Of a stretch of DNA of 13,193 nt, positions 1 to 7,770 are shown in pieces. The stretch is from positions 1 to 13,193 of the forward strand of contig JAIXQV010000140.1 in the NCBI GenBank assembly GCA_027485535.1, read 5' to 3'. A model generated the notes under the pieces. That model worked only from the letters and a program-made list of their open reading frames with translations, did not search any database and had not been told where the DNA came from. Made by a program: the position numbers and the translations under genes. Positions within the stretch are counted from its first letter, which is position 1. The number at the start of each line of letters is the position of its first letter. This stretch comes from Oxalobacteraceae bacterium. GTDB lineage: Bacteria; Pseudomonadota; Gammaproteobacteria; Burkholderiales; Burkholderiaceae_D.

Positions 1-527
1 AGCTCACGACGCAATTCTTCGCGCAACTTGTAGTCAAGGTTGACCAGCGGTTCGTCGAGCAGCAACAAGCCGGCTTCTTTAATCAGCGCACGCGCCAGCG
101 CGCAACGTTGTTGCTGGCCGCCTGAGAGCGCGGCGGGTGAACGTTCGAGATAGGCCGAGATATGCAAGCGCTCCGCCATCGCCTGCACGCGCTCGCGAAT
201 TTGTTGCTCGTTGAGTTTTCCAGCGATCCGCAATGGTGAGGCGATGTTATCGAACACCGACATCGATGGGTAATTGATGAACTGCTGGTACACCATCGCC
301 AGATGGCGTTCGCGTACCGGTACGCCGGTCACGTCGATCCCATCAGCGAGCACACGCCCCTCGCTCGGTTTATCCAAGCCAGCGATCAGACGCATCAAGG
401 TGGTCTTGCCGGACAAGGTCGGTCCAAGCAACACGTTGATTTCCCCTGGTGCCAAGCTCACCGACGTTGCGTACAAGTGAGTTTCAGCGCCGACCTTGCG
501 GGTCACGCCTTGCAGTTCCAAGTGCAC
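1..527 (-). CDS. glpS: Glycerol / glycerol-3-phosphate ABC transporter ATP-binding protein, GlpS type (3' part outside window)
   Basis: Nucleotide-binding subunit of an ABC importer; it hydrolyses ATP at the inner membrane to drive substrate uptake. The first 175 residues are visible. Walker A is GPTLSGKT (35-42), the Q-loop region is YQQF (80-83), the signature is LSGGQ (134-138) followed by QQR, Walker B is LLLLDE (154-159) and the D-loop is VNLD (162-165). The unusual Walker A with TL between P and the SGKT resembles, from memory, GlpS of the rhizobial glycerol transporter GlpSTPQV. The GTG start at 527 is chosen because AAGAGGAGA lies just upstream and the homologous N-terminus begins there. 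It follows glpD by 22 nt on the same strand, so the two are probably co-transcribed under GlpR. The glpS assignment rests on glpD context and the Walker A form; a UgpC/MalK-type sugar ATPase is the alternative. Confidence 0.8.
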   Translation of the reverse strand, partial: MHLELQGVTRKVGAETHLYATSVSLAPGEINVLLGPTLSGKTTLMRLIAGLDKPSEGRVLADGIDVTGVPVRERHLAMVYQQFINYPSMSVFDNIASPLRIAGKLNEQQIRERVQAMAERLHISAYLERSPAALSGGQQQRCALARALIKEAGLLLLDEPLVNLDYKLREELRRE

Positions 528-549
528 TTCGTCTCCTCTTGCGACAGCC

Positions 550-2085
550 TTAGGCTGGCGTCAATTGTCTGCTTTCTTCTTTTTTATGCGCGAGCCACTG
601 GTCGATCCGCTGTGCGGTATCGGCCGGCAGGTGCAGCCCTAGCTTTGAGCGACGCCACAGTATATCGACGCTGGATGACGCCCATTCGTTTTTCACCAAA
701 TAATCCAACTCGGCCTCGTACAGGCCATCGGCCACCGCCTCGCCCATGTCCGCCAAGCATTTCCTGTTGTTGAGCAGCCGGTGAATCCGGGTGCCATACG
801 CGCGCGCATAACGGGCGACCAATTTGGGCGGCAGCCAGCCATAGCTTTGCTGCAATGCACCGACGAAAGCGTCGAACTCGAGGACGGCACGATTTTGCGG
901 TGGCCCGTAGAGATCGCCGCCGGGCAAGCACGCATGCTCGGTCCAGGTGCCATGCAAATTCCCGAGCTTGGCGGCAATCATGTCGACCGCTTCTTCGGCC
1001 AGCTTGCGGAAGGTCGTGATCTTGCCGCCGAATACAGAGAGCAGTGGCGCCTGCTCGCCCTCGATGGTCAGCTGGTAATCGCGCGTGATTTCGGAGGCGT
1101 TGGCAGAGTCATCCTCCAGCAATGGCCGCACCCCGGAATAAGACCAGATCACATCAGCTGGCGTGATTGGTTGCTGAAAATAACGTTCGGTCAGACGGCA
1201 GAGGTAGTCGATCTCGCTCTGGTCAATCGCCACCTGATCAGTGTTGCCGGTGTACTCCAGGTCGGTGGTGCCCACCAGCGTGAAATCCTGCTCATAGCTG
1301 ATGACGAAAACAATGCGGCCATCCGGGTTCTGGAAAATATACGCATAGGGATGGTCGAACATCTTGCGCACCACGATGTGGCTGCCCTTGACTAGTCGCA
1401 GCGATTTGTTGCTACGGTTTGCGATCGCGTCTTGTAGAAATTGCGCAGCCCAAGGACCTGCGGCATTCACAAGGCAGCGAGCGTTGACTTCGGTCGAAGT
1501 GCCATCTGAATGGCGCAGTACCGCCTGCCAGCGGTCGCCGATCCGGCGCGCAGATTCACAGCGGGTATGCGTCAAAACACGAGCGCCATGTTCAGCAGCG
1601 TCCAGCGCATTCAGCACGACGAGTCGGGCATCGTCGACCCAGCCATCGGAATAAATAAAACCTTTGCTGAACTCGGGCCGAAGTGGCTCTCCAGCAGGGT
1701 GAGTGTGCAGATCGATACCGCCCGAGCCCGGCAAGATTTCGCGTTTTGCCAGCGCGTCGTAAAGAAATAGGCCGGCGCGGATCATCCAGGCGGGGCGTTG
1801 CCCGCGGTCATGGGGCATCACGAAACGCATCGGCCACATGATGTGCGGTGCTGCGCGCAACAGTACCTCGCGCTCGATCAGCGCCTTGCGCACCAAGTTA
1901 AATTCATAATGCTCGAGATAGCGCAGGCCGCCGTGAATCAGCTTGGTGGATGCCGACGAGGTGTGCTGAGCCAAGTCGTCTTTGTCGCACAGGACGACGG
2001 AAAGGCCGCGGCCGGCAGCATCACGCGCAATCCCAGCGCCGTTGATGCCGCCACCGACGATCAGCACATCGGTCGTCAGAGTCAT
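550..2085 (-). CDS. glpD: Aerobic glycerol-3-phosphate dehydrogenase
   Basis: FAD-dependent, membrane-associated enzyme that oxidises sn-glycerol-3-phosphate to dihydroxyacetone phosphate and passes electrons to quinone. The N-terminus TDVLIVGGGINGAGIARDAA (5-24) carries the dinucleotide-binding GGGxxGxG (11-18). It is followed by the family-typical SSASTKLIHGGLRYLE and, near the middle, VKGSHIVV and the SYSGVRPLL segment. The length is 511 aa, close to E. coli GlpD (501). A longer reading frame extends to 2199, but ATG at 2085 is preferred: it is preceded by GAGGTG at a 9-nt spacing and the conserved domain starts at once. It is divergent from glpR and followed by the transporter ATPase, a classical glycerol regulon arrangement. 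Expression should be repressed by GlpR and induced by glycerol-3-phosphate; this is known for the family and inferred here. Confidence 0.97.
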   Translation of the reverse strand: MTLTTDVLIVGGGINGAGIARDAAGRGLSVVLCDKDDLAQHTSSASTKLIHGGLRYLEHYEFNLVRKALIEREVLLRAAPHIMWPMRFVMPHDRGQRPAWMIRAGLFLYDALAKREILPGSGGIDLHTHPAGEPLRPEFSKGFIYSDGWVDDARLVVLNALDAAEHGARVLTHTRCESARRIGDRWQAVLRHSDGTSTEVNARCLVNAAGPWAAQFLQDAIANRSNKSLRLVKGSHIVVRKMFDHPYAYIFQNPDGRIVFVISYEQDFTLVGTTDLEYTGNTDQVAIDQSEIDYLCRLTERYFQQPITPADVIWSYSGVRPLLEDDSANASEITRDYQLTIEGEQAPLLSVFGGKITTFRKLAEEAVDMIAAKLGNLHGTWTEHACLPGGDLYGPPQNRAVLEFDAFVGALQQSYGWLPPKLVARYARAYGTRIHRLLNNRKCLADMGEAVADGLYEAELDYLVKNEWASSSVDILWRRSKLGLHLPADTAQRIDQWLAHKKEESRQLTPA

Positions 2086-2241
2086 GGAGCCATTCACCTC
2101 GGGGGTTGAGTGCAAAATAGATCGTTGCGCCGCGCAGTCGCTCGAGCGGGTGGCTCTGACGCTACCGGAATTTGCGAGGGTCGGATCGCGATCTCGCAAA
2201 TCCTCAAGGCGGGGTTGACCTGAGGATGTTTCTGCTCAAAG

Positions 2242-2270
2242 ATATTCGCTAAACGAACAAAAAGCAACAA
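2242..2270 (-). promoter_or_regulatory. Predicted sigma70-type promoter of glpD-glpS
   Basis: Read on the minus strand there is TTGTTG (2270-2265), a 17-bp spacer, then GAATAT (2247-2242). Transcription would start near 2235 and leave a leader of about 150 nt before glpD. The -10 and spacer overlap the CGAAC-type operator-like repeat at 2243-2259, as expected for repression by the adjacent GlpR. This is sequence inspection only. Confidence 0.5.
2243..2259. promoter_or_regulatory. Candidate GlpR operator 1
   Basis: TATTCGCTAAACGAACA is an imperfect dyad with TTCG / CGAA half-sites. It resembles the E. coli GlpR consensus (TGTTCG..CGAACA), though with a 5-nt rather than 4-nt centre. It lies across the -10 element and spacer of the predicted glpD promoter. 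Confidence 0.5.
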
Positions 2271-2294
2271 AACGAACCGTTTAAATGTTCGTTT
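2270..2294. promoter_or_regulatory. Candidate GlpR operator 2
   Basis: This is a perfect 8-bp inverted repeat, AAACGAAC (2270-2277) and GTTCGTTT (2287-2294), with a 9-nt AT-rich centre. AACGAAC also occurs 19 bp away at 2252-2258, so half-sites recur at about two helical turns. It sits just upstream of the -35 of glpD and close to the glpR start, so it could serve repression of glpD and autoregulation of glpR. Confidence 0.5.
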
Positions 2295-2337
2295 CTTTTC
2301 TTTTATTCACGATATCACCGCTTCCCGATTGCGCTCC

Positions 2338-3099
2338 ATGAATTTGAACCCTCGCCAGCGCAGTATTCTTGACGCCGTACGGAGTCAGGTCACGATTTCG
2401 GTCGAGGAGCTGGCGCAGCAACTGGCCGTTACCCCGCAGACCGTGCGGCGCGATGTAAAGCAGATGGAAGAAGCGCGGCTGCTGGCGCGCTATCACGGTG
2501 GGGTCGGGCTGCCGTCCTCGGTCGAGAACATCGACTACAGCCAGCGTCAGGTGATGAACATTGCGGCCAAGCGTCGCATCGCGGCGGCGGTGGCGGCGCG
2601 GGTAAGGCCTGGCAGCTCGCTGCTGATCAACATTGGCACCACCACCGAGGAAGTGGCGCGGGCGTTGCGGCACCATACCGGTCTGCATGTGGTCACCAAC
2701 AATCTGAATGTCGCCACCATCATGGCTGGTCAGCCAAGCTGCGAAGTGATCGTGGCCGGGGGGGTGGTCCGAGGCCGTGACCGCGGGATCGTCGGCGAGG
2801 CTACCGTTGAGTTCATTCGCCAGTTCCGTGTCGATATCGGGATTATTGGCGTATCGAGCATCGAGCCTGACGGCACGCTGCGGGACTTTGACTCGCGCGA
2901 GGTCAAGGTGGCGCAAGCCATCATCGAGCAGTCGCGCGAGATCTGGCTAGTCGCGGATCAGGACAAGTTCGTCCGACAGGCTTTGGTGCGGTTGGCGCAT
3001 TTATCGCAAATGGATCGCCTGTTTTGCGACGCTGAGCCACCGGCCGCGCTGCGCGCATTACTGGAAGAGGCGCGGGTTGAGGTGGTCGTTGCCCCCTGA
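2338..3099 (+). CDS. glpR: DeoR-family glycerol-3-phosphate regulon repressor GlpR
   Basis: Transcriptional repressor of 253 aa, the same size class as E. coli GlpR. The N-terminal DeoR helix-turn-helix spans about 20-40 (ISVEELAQQLAVTPQTVRRD), followed by RYHGGVGLPSS. The C-terminal sugar-phosphate sensor domain contains INIGTTTEEVA, VVTNNLNVA and RGIVGEATVEFIRQFRVDIG, all closely matching GlpR rather than other DeoR members. The ATG at 2338 is used; an in-frame TTG at 2329 would add three residues. No good Shine-Dalgarno sequence precedes either, so the start is slightly uncertain. It is divergent from glpD-glpS and probably represses them through the CGAAC repeats between the two genes. 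Confidence 0.93.
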   Translation: MNLNPRQRSILDAVRSQVTISVEELAQQLAVTPQTVRRDVKQMEEARLLARYHGGVGLPSSVENIDYSQRQVMNIAAKRRIAAAVAARVRPGSSLLINIGTTTEEVARALRHHTGLHVVTNNLNVATIMAGQPSCEVIVAGGVVRGRDRGIVGEATVEFIRQFRVDIGIIGVSSIEPDGTLRDFDSREVKVAQAIIEQSREIWLVADQDKFVRQALVRLAHLSQMDRLFCDAEPPAALRALLEEARVEVVVAP

Positions 3100-3207
3100 A
3101 AAACCCGGGATGCCGGGAATACACCCAAGCATTTACTGCGATATCAGCGGTATTTGGAGCAGTTTCGACGATAATGCACCCTCTTCTTCAAGCTTGAGCG
3201 CACGCAG

Positions 3208-4290
3208 ATGCCCACTACCTTTGCACCCCTGAAAAACGACACCTTCCTGCGGGCGCTGATGCGCCAGCCAACGGATTACACGCCCATGTGGCTGATGCGT
3301 CAGGCGGGCCGCTACCTGCCGGAGTATCGCGCGACGCGCGCCAAGGCCGGCTCATTCATGGGCCTAGCGACCAACCCGGACTATGCCACCGAGGTCACCC
3401 TGCAACCGCTCGACCGTTACGCGCTCGACGCTGCGATCTTGTTTTCTGACATCCTGACTGTGCCCGATGCCATGGGTCTGGGCTTGTCGTTTGCGGAGGG
3501 TGAGGGCCCTCGATTTGCCCACCCGCTGCGTGACGAGGCAGCGGTGCGCGCGTTGCACGCGCCTGACCTCGGCAAGCTGCAATACGTATTCGATGCGGTC
3601 ACGCAGATTCGGCGCGAGCTGAACGGGCGTGTGCCCCTGATTGGGTTTTCCGGTAGTCCTTGGACGCTGGCCTGCTACATGGTCGAGGGCGGCGGCTCGG
3701 ACGATTTCCGGCTGGTGAAGGCCATGCTGTATGACCGACCGGATCTGATGCATCACATTTTGTCGGTGAACGCGACCGCGGTTGCTGCCTATCTGAATGC
3801 TCAGATCGAGGCCGGCGCCCAGGCGGTTATGGTGTTTGATACCTGGGGCGGCGCGCTGGCGGACGGCGTCTACCAAGCTTTCTCCCTGCACTATATGCGG
3901 GAGGTAATCCGCCAGCTAAAGCGCGAGCATGAGGGCGTACGCATCCCCAGTATCGTGTTTACCAAAGGCGGCGGGCTGTGGCTGGAAGAGATCGCCGATT
4001 GCGGCGCCGATGCCGTGGGCTTGGACTGGACGGTTAATCTGGGCGCGGCGCGCCAGCGAGTTGGTCATAAGGTCGCGCTACAGGGCAACCTCGACCCGAA
4101 CGTGCTGTTCGCCAAGCCGGATCAAATTCGCTCTGAGGTCGAGCGATTGCTGAACTCATTCGGTAAGCCCACAGCGGATAGCGGGCACGTCTTCAACCTT
4201 GGCCACGGCATTTCACAATTCACGCCACCAGAGTCGGTCAACGCATTGGTGGATGCGGTGCACCAAATCAGTCGAGGCCTGCGCGCCTGA
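3208..4290 (+). CDS. hemE: Uroporphyrinogen decarboxylase
   Basis: Cytoplasmic enzyme that removes four carboxyl groups from uroporphyrinogen III to give coproporphyrinogen III in haem synthesis. The full length is 360 aa, standard for the family. The signature MRQAGRYLPEYR (30-41) contains substrate-binding arginines. The catalytic aspartate is in FSDIL (D81), Y157 lies in LACYMVEGGGS, and NLGHGI carries the C-terminal histidine (H333). The ATG at 3208 fits the family N-terminus; the Shine-Dalgarno is weak. It is preceded by 108 nt after glpR and followed by about 800 bp with a DnaA-box array. A hemE neighbour is also seen at the Caulobacter origin, which is established knowledge for that organism, not for this one. 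Confidence 0.98.
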   Translation: MPTTFAPLKNDTFLRALMRQPTDYTPMWLMRQAGRYLPEYRATRAKAGSFMGLATNPDYATEVTLQPLDRYALDAAILFSDILTVPDAMGLGLSFAEGEGPRFAHPLRDEAAVRALHAPDLGKLQYVFDAVTQIRRELNGRVPLIGFSGSPWTLACYMVEGGGSDDFRLVKAMLYDRPDLMHHILSVNATAVAAYLNAQIEAGAQAVMVFDTWGGALADGVYQAFSLHYMREVIRQLKREHEGVRIPSIVFTKGGGLWLEEIADCGADAVGLDWTVNLGAARQRVGHKVALQGNLDPNVLFAKPDQIRSEVERLLNSFGKPTADSGHVFNLGHGISQFTPPESVNALVDAVHQISRGLRA

Positions 4291-4346
4291 TTCGCCAAGC
4301 TCGGGCAGTCGCTGTTGGGCGCTGCGATGGCTGGGTGGCCGCCTAC

Positions 4347-4355
4347 TTATGCACA
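4347..4355 (+). promoter_or_regulatory. DnaA box (TTATGCACA)
   Basis: Perfect match to TTATNCACA, 57 nt after the hemE stop codon. It is the first of four same-strand perfect boxes spaced 188, 181 and 186 bp apart. Confidence 0.6.
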
Positions 4356-4522
4356 GGCCAATCACCCGCACCGCTAATCAAGTACTTGCGGCGATGTCTA
4401 AACAGCGACGGTAATTAATCACCGCAAGTGACTGATTTTTCGAAGCTTGATTTGTGGCGTACGGAAATTCTCGGCCGGTGCACGGTTTTCTTGCCGCTGA
4501 TTTTTTCCGCTTCGCACAAGTC

Positions 4523-4543
4523 TTGTTCACAAAGTTATCCACA
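4523..4543 (+). promoter_or_regulatory. DnaA box pair (TTGTTCACA and TTATCCACA)
   Basis: A one-mismatch box at 4523-4531 is followed by a perfect strong-type box TTATCCACA at 4535-4543, with starts 12 bp apart. The segment CACAAAGTTATCCACAC (4528-4544) is repeated exactly at 4895-4911. Confidence 0.7.
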
Positions 4544-4715
4544 CTCTGGACCGGCGGCGTCCCGCCTCAGGCCAAGTGCCGCAGCAGGTTTTAGCGTGAC
4601 GCTGACAGCTCCTTTGTCAATCCCAGGTTGACACCCCGGACAGGGCGCCAAGCTTTAGCCGGGATGAATCAGATTGAATCGATTTACGCAAGTTTTTTTG
4701 GGCCGAGAGCTGCGC

Positions 4716-4724
4716 TTATTCACA
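4716..4724 (+). promoter_or_regulatory. DnaA box (TTATTCACA)
   Basis: Perfect consensus match located 17 bp upstream of the AT-rich block at 4741-4780, as expected for a box beside an unwinding element. Confidence 0.65.
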
Positions 4725-4740
4725 AATTCTGCTCATGTCA

Positions 4741-4780
4741 AGATTCTGAAAAAATTTATCAGAAAATTTTTTTGACTCAT
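4741..4780. other. AT-rich block, candidate DNA unwinding element
   Basis: By hand count 32 of 40 bases are A or T, with runs of A and T of six and seven bases, in a window whose genes are GC-rich. It lies between the boxes at 4716 and 4902. A second AT-rich stretch at 4946-4980 follows the last boxes. Function is inferred from position only. Confidence 0.45.
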
Positions 4781-4901
4781 AAGAGTGCAAGCTAAGTCTT
4801 TGATTTTATTAGAACAGACCAGATGCGTTCCTGATGAGCAATTTGTTGCGGGCCGCATGAAATCTCGCTTTTGGCATGTCAAGCCCCAGTTGCACACAAA
4901 G

Positions 4902-4924
4902 TTATCCACACAAATTGTGGATAG
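4902..4924. promoter_or_regulatory. Convergent DnaA box pair (TTATCCACA plus, CTATCCACA minus)
   Basis: A perfect box at 4902-4910 on the plus strand faces a one-mismatch box on the minus strand at 4916-4924, separated by CAAAT. A 12-bp palindrome AAAAAGCTTTTT follows at 4930-4941, and then AT-rich DNA. Confidence 0.65.
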
Positions 4925-5107
4925 CTCCAAAAAAGCTTTTTGCGACGATCATTTAAAAAAACTTTTGAAGAAATACATTAAAAACCTTGCTCAAGTGGGC
5001 CCCGACGTCTTTGCACCCGGTTGGTGTGTTTCGCCTGACCAGCGGCGATCAACATGCCCACAATTGCTGCAGGCCGGCATGACTCAAGCGTGGGTTTCGG
5101 ATTGTCA

Positions 5108-7165
5108 ATGGCGGGTCCGGTGAGGTCTCAGGTCTTGTCAGTCGTGCTCGACGCACCGCTCGACACCGCCTTCGACTATTTGTGGGTGGCGTCCTCGGAA
5201 ACCGAGCAATCACCCCAGCCCGGGCAGCTGGTGCTGGCCCCATTCGGGCGCCGCCAGACCATCGGCCTTGTCATCGCCGTCAAGGGCAGCAGTGAGGTCG
5301 AGCCCGGAAAGTTGCGTGAGCTGCTTCAGGTTCGCGGGCAGATGCCGGCACTCAGCGGCGACTGGATCGCACTTTGCCGTTTCGCGGCAGAGTACTACCA
5401 GCGCCCGCTCGGCGAGGTTGCGCTACCCAGTCTGCCGAAAGGACTGCGTACCGAGAGCACGGTGGCGCTGGATCGCGCCTTGAAAAAGGTGGTGCAGGCG
5501 CAGCCGCAGCCGGGGGCTGAATCCGGCGTCCAGCGTCCGAAGCTGAATACCGAGCAGCAAACTGCGGTCGACGCCATCTTGCGTGCGGAGGGCTATCAGG
5601 CACACCTGCTGTTTGGTGTGACCGGTAGTGGCAAGACCGAGGTCTATCTGCACGTCACCGAGCGCGTCCTTCAAAGAGAGCGCGATGCTGGTCGGCAGGC
5701 GCAGGTGCTGATCATGGTGCCGGAAATCAATTTGACCCCGCAGCTCGAGGCCAGCGTCCGCGCGCGCTTCCCTACGCTCCAGGTGGTCAGTTTGCATAGC
5801 CAATTAGCAGAAGGTGAGCGCCTGCGTCACTGGCTAGCGGCCCACATCGGCAGCGCTGACATCGTGCTCGGTACGCGGCTGGCGGTACTGTCATCGATGC
5901 CGCATCTAAAAATGATCATCATTGATGAAGAGCACGACCCCTCTTACAAACAGCAAGAGGGTTTGCGCTATTCGGCACGGGATCTTGCGGTCTGGCGCGC
6001 TCACCAGCAACAGATTCCCATGGTGCTGGGTTCTGCGACGCCCTCGGCGGAGAGTTGGTTACATGTGTCCACGGGCCGATATCAGCGGCTAACGCTGACT
6101 CAACGCGCCGCCAAGAACGCCCAGTTACCGAAGGTGCGGGTGATCGATACCGAGATCAACAAAGCCACGGATGGCTTTTCACCGCCGTTGCTGGCTGCGC
6201 TGAAGTCGCGGCTGGAGAGGGGTGAGCAGTCCTTGCTGTTCCTAAACCGGCGTGGCTACGCGCCCGTCATGCACTGCGATGCCTGCGGATGGATCAGCAA
6301 TTGCCGGCGCTGCACGGCGTTCATGGTGCTGCACAAGCCAGAGCGCCGGTTGCGCTGCCATCACTGCAGCCTTGAGCTACGCATACCGTCAGCGTGTCCT
6401 ACCTGCGGCAATGTCGATTTGCAGCCACTGGGGCGAGGTACGCAGCGCGTTGAAGAGTACTTGCAGCAGGCTTTTCCTGAAGCACGGGTAATGCGGATTG
6501 ATGCCGACTCAACACGTCGCAAGGGCAGTGCGCAGGCCGCTTTCGACGCGGTTCATCGCGGTGATGTCGATATCTTGCTGGGCACGCAGATGGTCGCCAA
6601 AGGGCATGACTTTCAGCGTCTGACATTGGTGGGTGTGCTCAATCCCGACACCGCTTTGTTCTCACAGGACTATCGGGCCGGCGAGCGCTTATTCGCCCAG
6701 CTAATGCAGGTGGCGGGCCGCGCGGGGAGGGCAGCAGTCAACCATGACGGTGCTTCTCAATCCGAGGTGCTGATACAAACCCGGTATCCGCAACATCCTT
6801 TGTATCAGGCACTACTCGCGCACGATTACAAAGGCTTTGCCGACACCATGCTGGCAGAGCGCCGAAGCGCCAACCTGCCGCCGTATTCGTTTCAAGCGCT
6901 GCTGCGCGCCGAGGCGAAAACCCTGCAACTCGCGCTGGACTTTCTGGCGCAGGCGCGGACACTCATGCCGCATCCCGGCGTCAGCATTAACGACCCCGTA
7001 CCGATGACCATTACGCGAGTTGCCGGCATAGAGCGCGCGCAGCTCTTGCTCGAATCAACATCACGCGCGCAGCTGCAGGCATTTCTGCGACCGTGGATGC
7101 AAGCACTACGATCGCTAAAGGCACGAGTGAACTGGATGCTCGAGGTCGACCCGATCGACATTTAA
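5108..7165 (+). CDS. priA: Primosomal protein N', replication restart helicase PriA
   Basis: Superfamily 2 3'-5' DNA helicase that recognises abandoned forks and starts reassembly of the replisome through PriB/DnaT-type partners. The N-terminal fork-binding domain shows LDTAFDYLW and PFGRR. Walker A is GVTGSGKT (170-177) and the DEEHD box is at 273-277. Eight zinc-binding cysteines occur as C390/C393/C399/C402 and C417/C420/C430/C433. The C-terminal helicase lobe has LLGTQMVAKGHDF and QVAGRAGRA. Length is 685 aa from this start (E. coli 732). The frame is open back to ATG 5054, which would add 18 unconserved residues; neither start has a clear Shine-Dalgarno, and 5108 is preferred because the conserved region begins shortly after. 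The candidate origin region lies immediately upstream. Confidence 0.97.
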   Translation: MAGPVRSQVLSVVLDAPLDTAFDYLWVASSETEQSPQPGQLVLAPFGRRQTIGLVIAVKGSSEVEPGKLRELLQVRGQMPALSGDWIALCRFAAEYYQRPLGEVALPSLPKGLRTESTVALDRALKKVVQAQPQPGAESGVQRPKLNTEQQTAVDAILRAEGYQAHLLFGVTGSGKTEVYLHVTERVLQRERDAGRQAQVLIMVPEINLTPQLEASVRARFPTLQVVSLHSQLAEGERLRHWLAAHIGSADIVLGTRLAVLSSMPHLKMIIIDEEHDPSYKQQEGLRYSARDLAVWRAHQQQIPMVLGSATPSAESWLHVSTGRYQRLTLTQRAAKNAQLPKVRVIDTEINKATDGFSPPLLAALKSRLERGEQSLLFLNRRGYAPVMHCDACGWISNCRRCTAFMVLHKPERRLRCHHCSLELRIPSACPTCGNVDLQPLGRGTQRVEEYLQQAFPEARVMRIDADSTRRKGSAQAAFDAVHRGDVDILLGTQMVAKGHDFQRLTLVGVLNPDTALFSQDYRAGERLFAQLMQVAGRAGRAAVNHDGASQSEVLIQTRYPQHPLYQALLAHDYKGFADTMLAERRSANLPPYSFQALLRAEAKTLQLALDFLAQARTLMPHPGVSINDPVPMTITRVAGIERAQLLLESTSRAQLQAFLRPWMQALRSLKARVNWMLEVDPIDI

Positions 7166-7205
7166 ACGCGCTGTTCACACGGAGTGCGACTGGTCAGATG
7201 CCAGC

Positions 7206-7688
7206 TTATTGAATCGGCGCATCAAGCCGGCCCTGCTGGGCCAGCTCACGAATCACCCGAATCGTATCGATGTCCGCTTCTTTATAGGCTTCACGACGAA
7301 AGCCGTTGTAAAACGATTCTTCTTCCGTCTCCAGCGCTTCATTGTGATCGTCATACTCGAACCGTACAAATAAGGCACCCGGTTGCGGTTCTTCGATCGT
7401 CATCGTCAAATCGGACGCAGGAATAGATTCCTGCTGTGGCACGTGATAATGCACTAACTGTTGGGGCGTCAACATCACCTGATCGTGCACCTGAAGCGTA
7501 CCGAAACGCAGCGTACGCGATAAGGTATCGGTCGCGCGCGCAGTAATCTCGCACGCATCAAGGGCCATCACAAACAAGGTCGGTTGTTCAGCGCGCAATA
7601 CCAAGCCGCGCCACAGCTGTTCCCGCGTGATCATCATGACCAGCGGGTTATCCGGCATATTGATTTCGATAAGGTGTGTGAATTTCAT
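7206..7688 (-). CDS. DUF1857 family protein (SRPBCC/START-like fold expected)
   Basis: A 160-aa protein. The N-terminus MKFTHLIEIN, then ITREQLWRGLVLRAEQPTLF, LTMTIEEPQPGALFVRFEY and the C-terminal EADIDTIRVIREL match my recollection of DUF1857 (AtaL-like), whose members adopt a hydrophobic-pocket SRPBCC fold. The biological role is unknown. The open frame continues upstream to 8075 inside rep, but the family N-terminus fixes the start at 7688. It is convergent with priA, the stops being 40 nt apart, and divergent from rep with 123 nt between the starts. No signal peptide or membrane segment is seen, so it is probably cytoplasmic. Confidence 0.85.
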   Translation of the reverse strand: MKFTHLIEINMPDNPLVMMITREQLWRGLVLRAEQPTLFVMALDACEITARATDTLSRTLRFGTLQVHDQVMLTPQQLVHYHVPQQESIPASDLTMTIEEPQPGALFVRFEYDDHNEALETEEESFYNGFRREAYKEADIDTIRVIRELAQQGRLDAPIQ

Positions 7689-7770
7689 GAGGGTTGCTGC
7701 GCGCTTTTCTCGTTTCACTTTACCACGCACTGAAAGGCCAGATACACCGGCTGGTGCTGGCGGAATTCGA

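Larger units (their letters stand above)
4291..5107. other. Candidate DnaA-dependent origin (oriC-like) region between hemE and priA
   Basis: This is a gene-free stretch of 817 bp. It contains four perfect DnaA boxes (TTATNCACA) at 4347, 4535, 4716 and 4902, all on the plus strand, plus near-matches at 4523 (plus) and 4916 (minus). AT-rich blocks are at 4741-4780 (32 of 40 bases A/T by hand count) and 4946-4980. A 17-nt direct repeat contains two of the boxes. This combination is typical of bacterial origins. A DnaA-titrating locus or DnaA control of priA/hemE would look similar, and dnaA, dnaN, gidA and parAB are not in view. An inverted repeat ACTTGCGG (4384-4391) / CCGCAAGT (4422-4429) also lies here, with no assigned role. 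Confidence 0.5.

Noticed and set aside
2303..2311. TTATTCACG as another DnaA box, near glpR
   Set aside because: It is an isolated one-mismatch site in the glp regulatory region without neighbouring boxes; expected by chance.
3104..3117. Short hairpin CCCGG-GATG-CCGGG after glpR as a terminator
   Set aside because: The stem is only 5 bp and is followed by AATAC rather than a T tract; it is too weak to call.
5054..5107. Upstream ATG start for priA
   Set aside because: The 18 extra residues are not like the PriA N-terminus and no ribosome binding site precedes it. It is kept only as an alternative start.
4785..5123. A 112-aa open frame across the DnaA-box region
   Set aside because: It runs through the DnaA boxes and the AT-rich DNA, overlaps the priA start, has no recognisable family features and no Shine-Dalgarno. 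It is better explained as chance.
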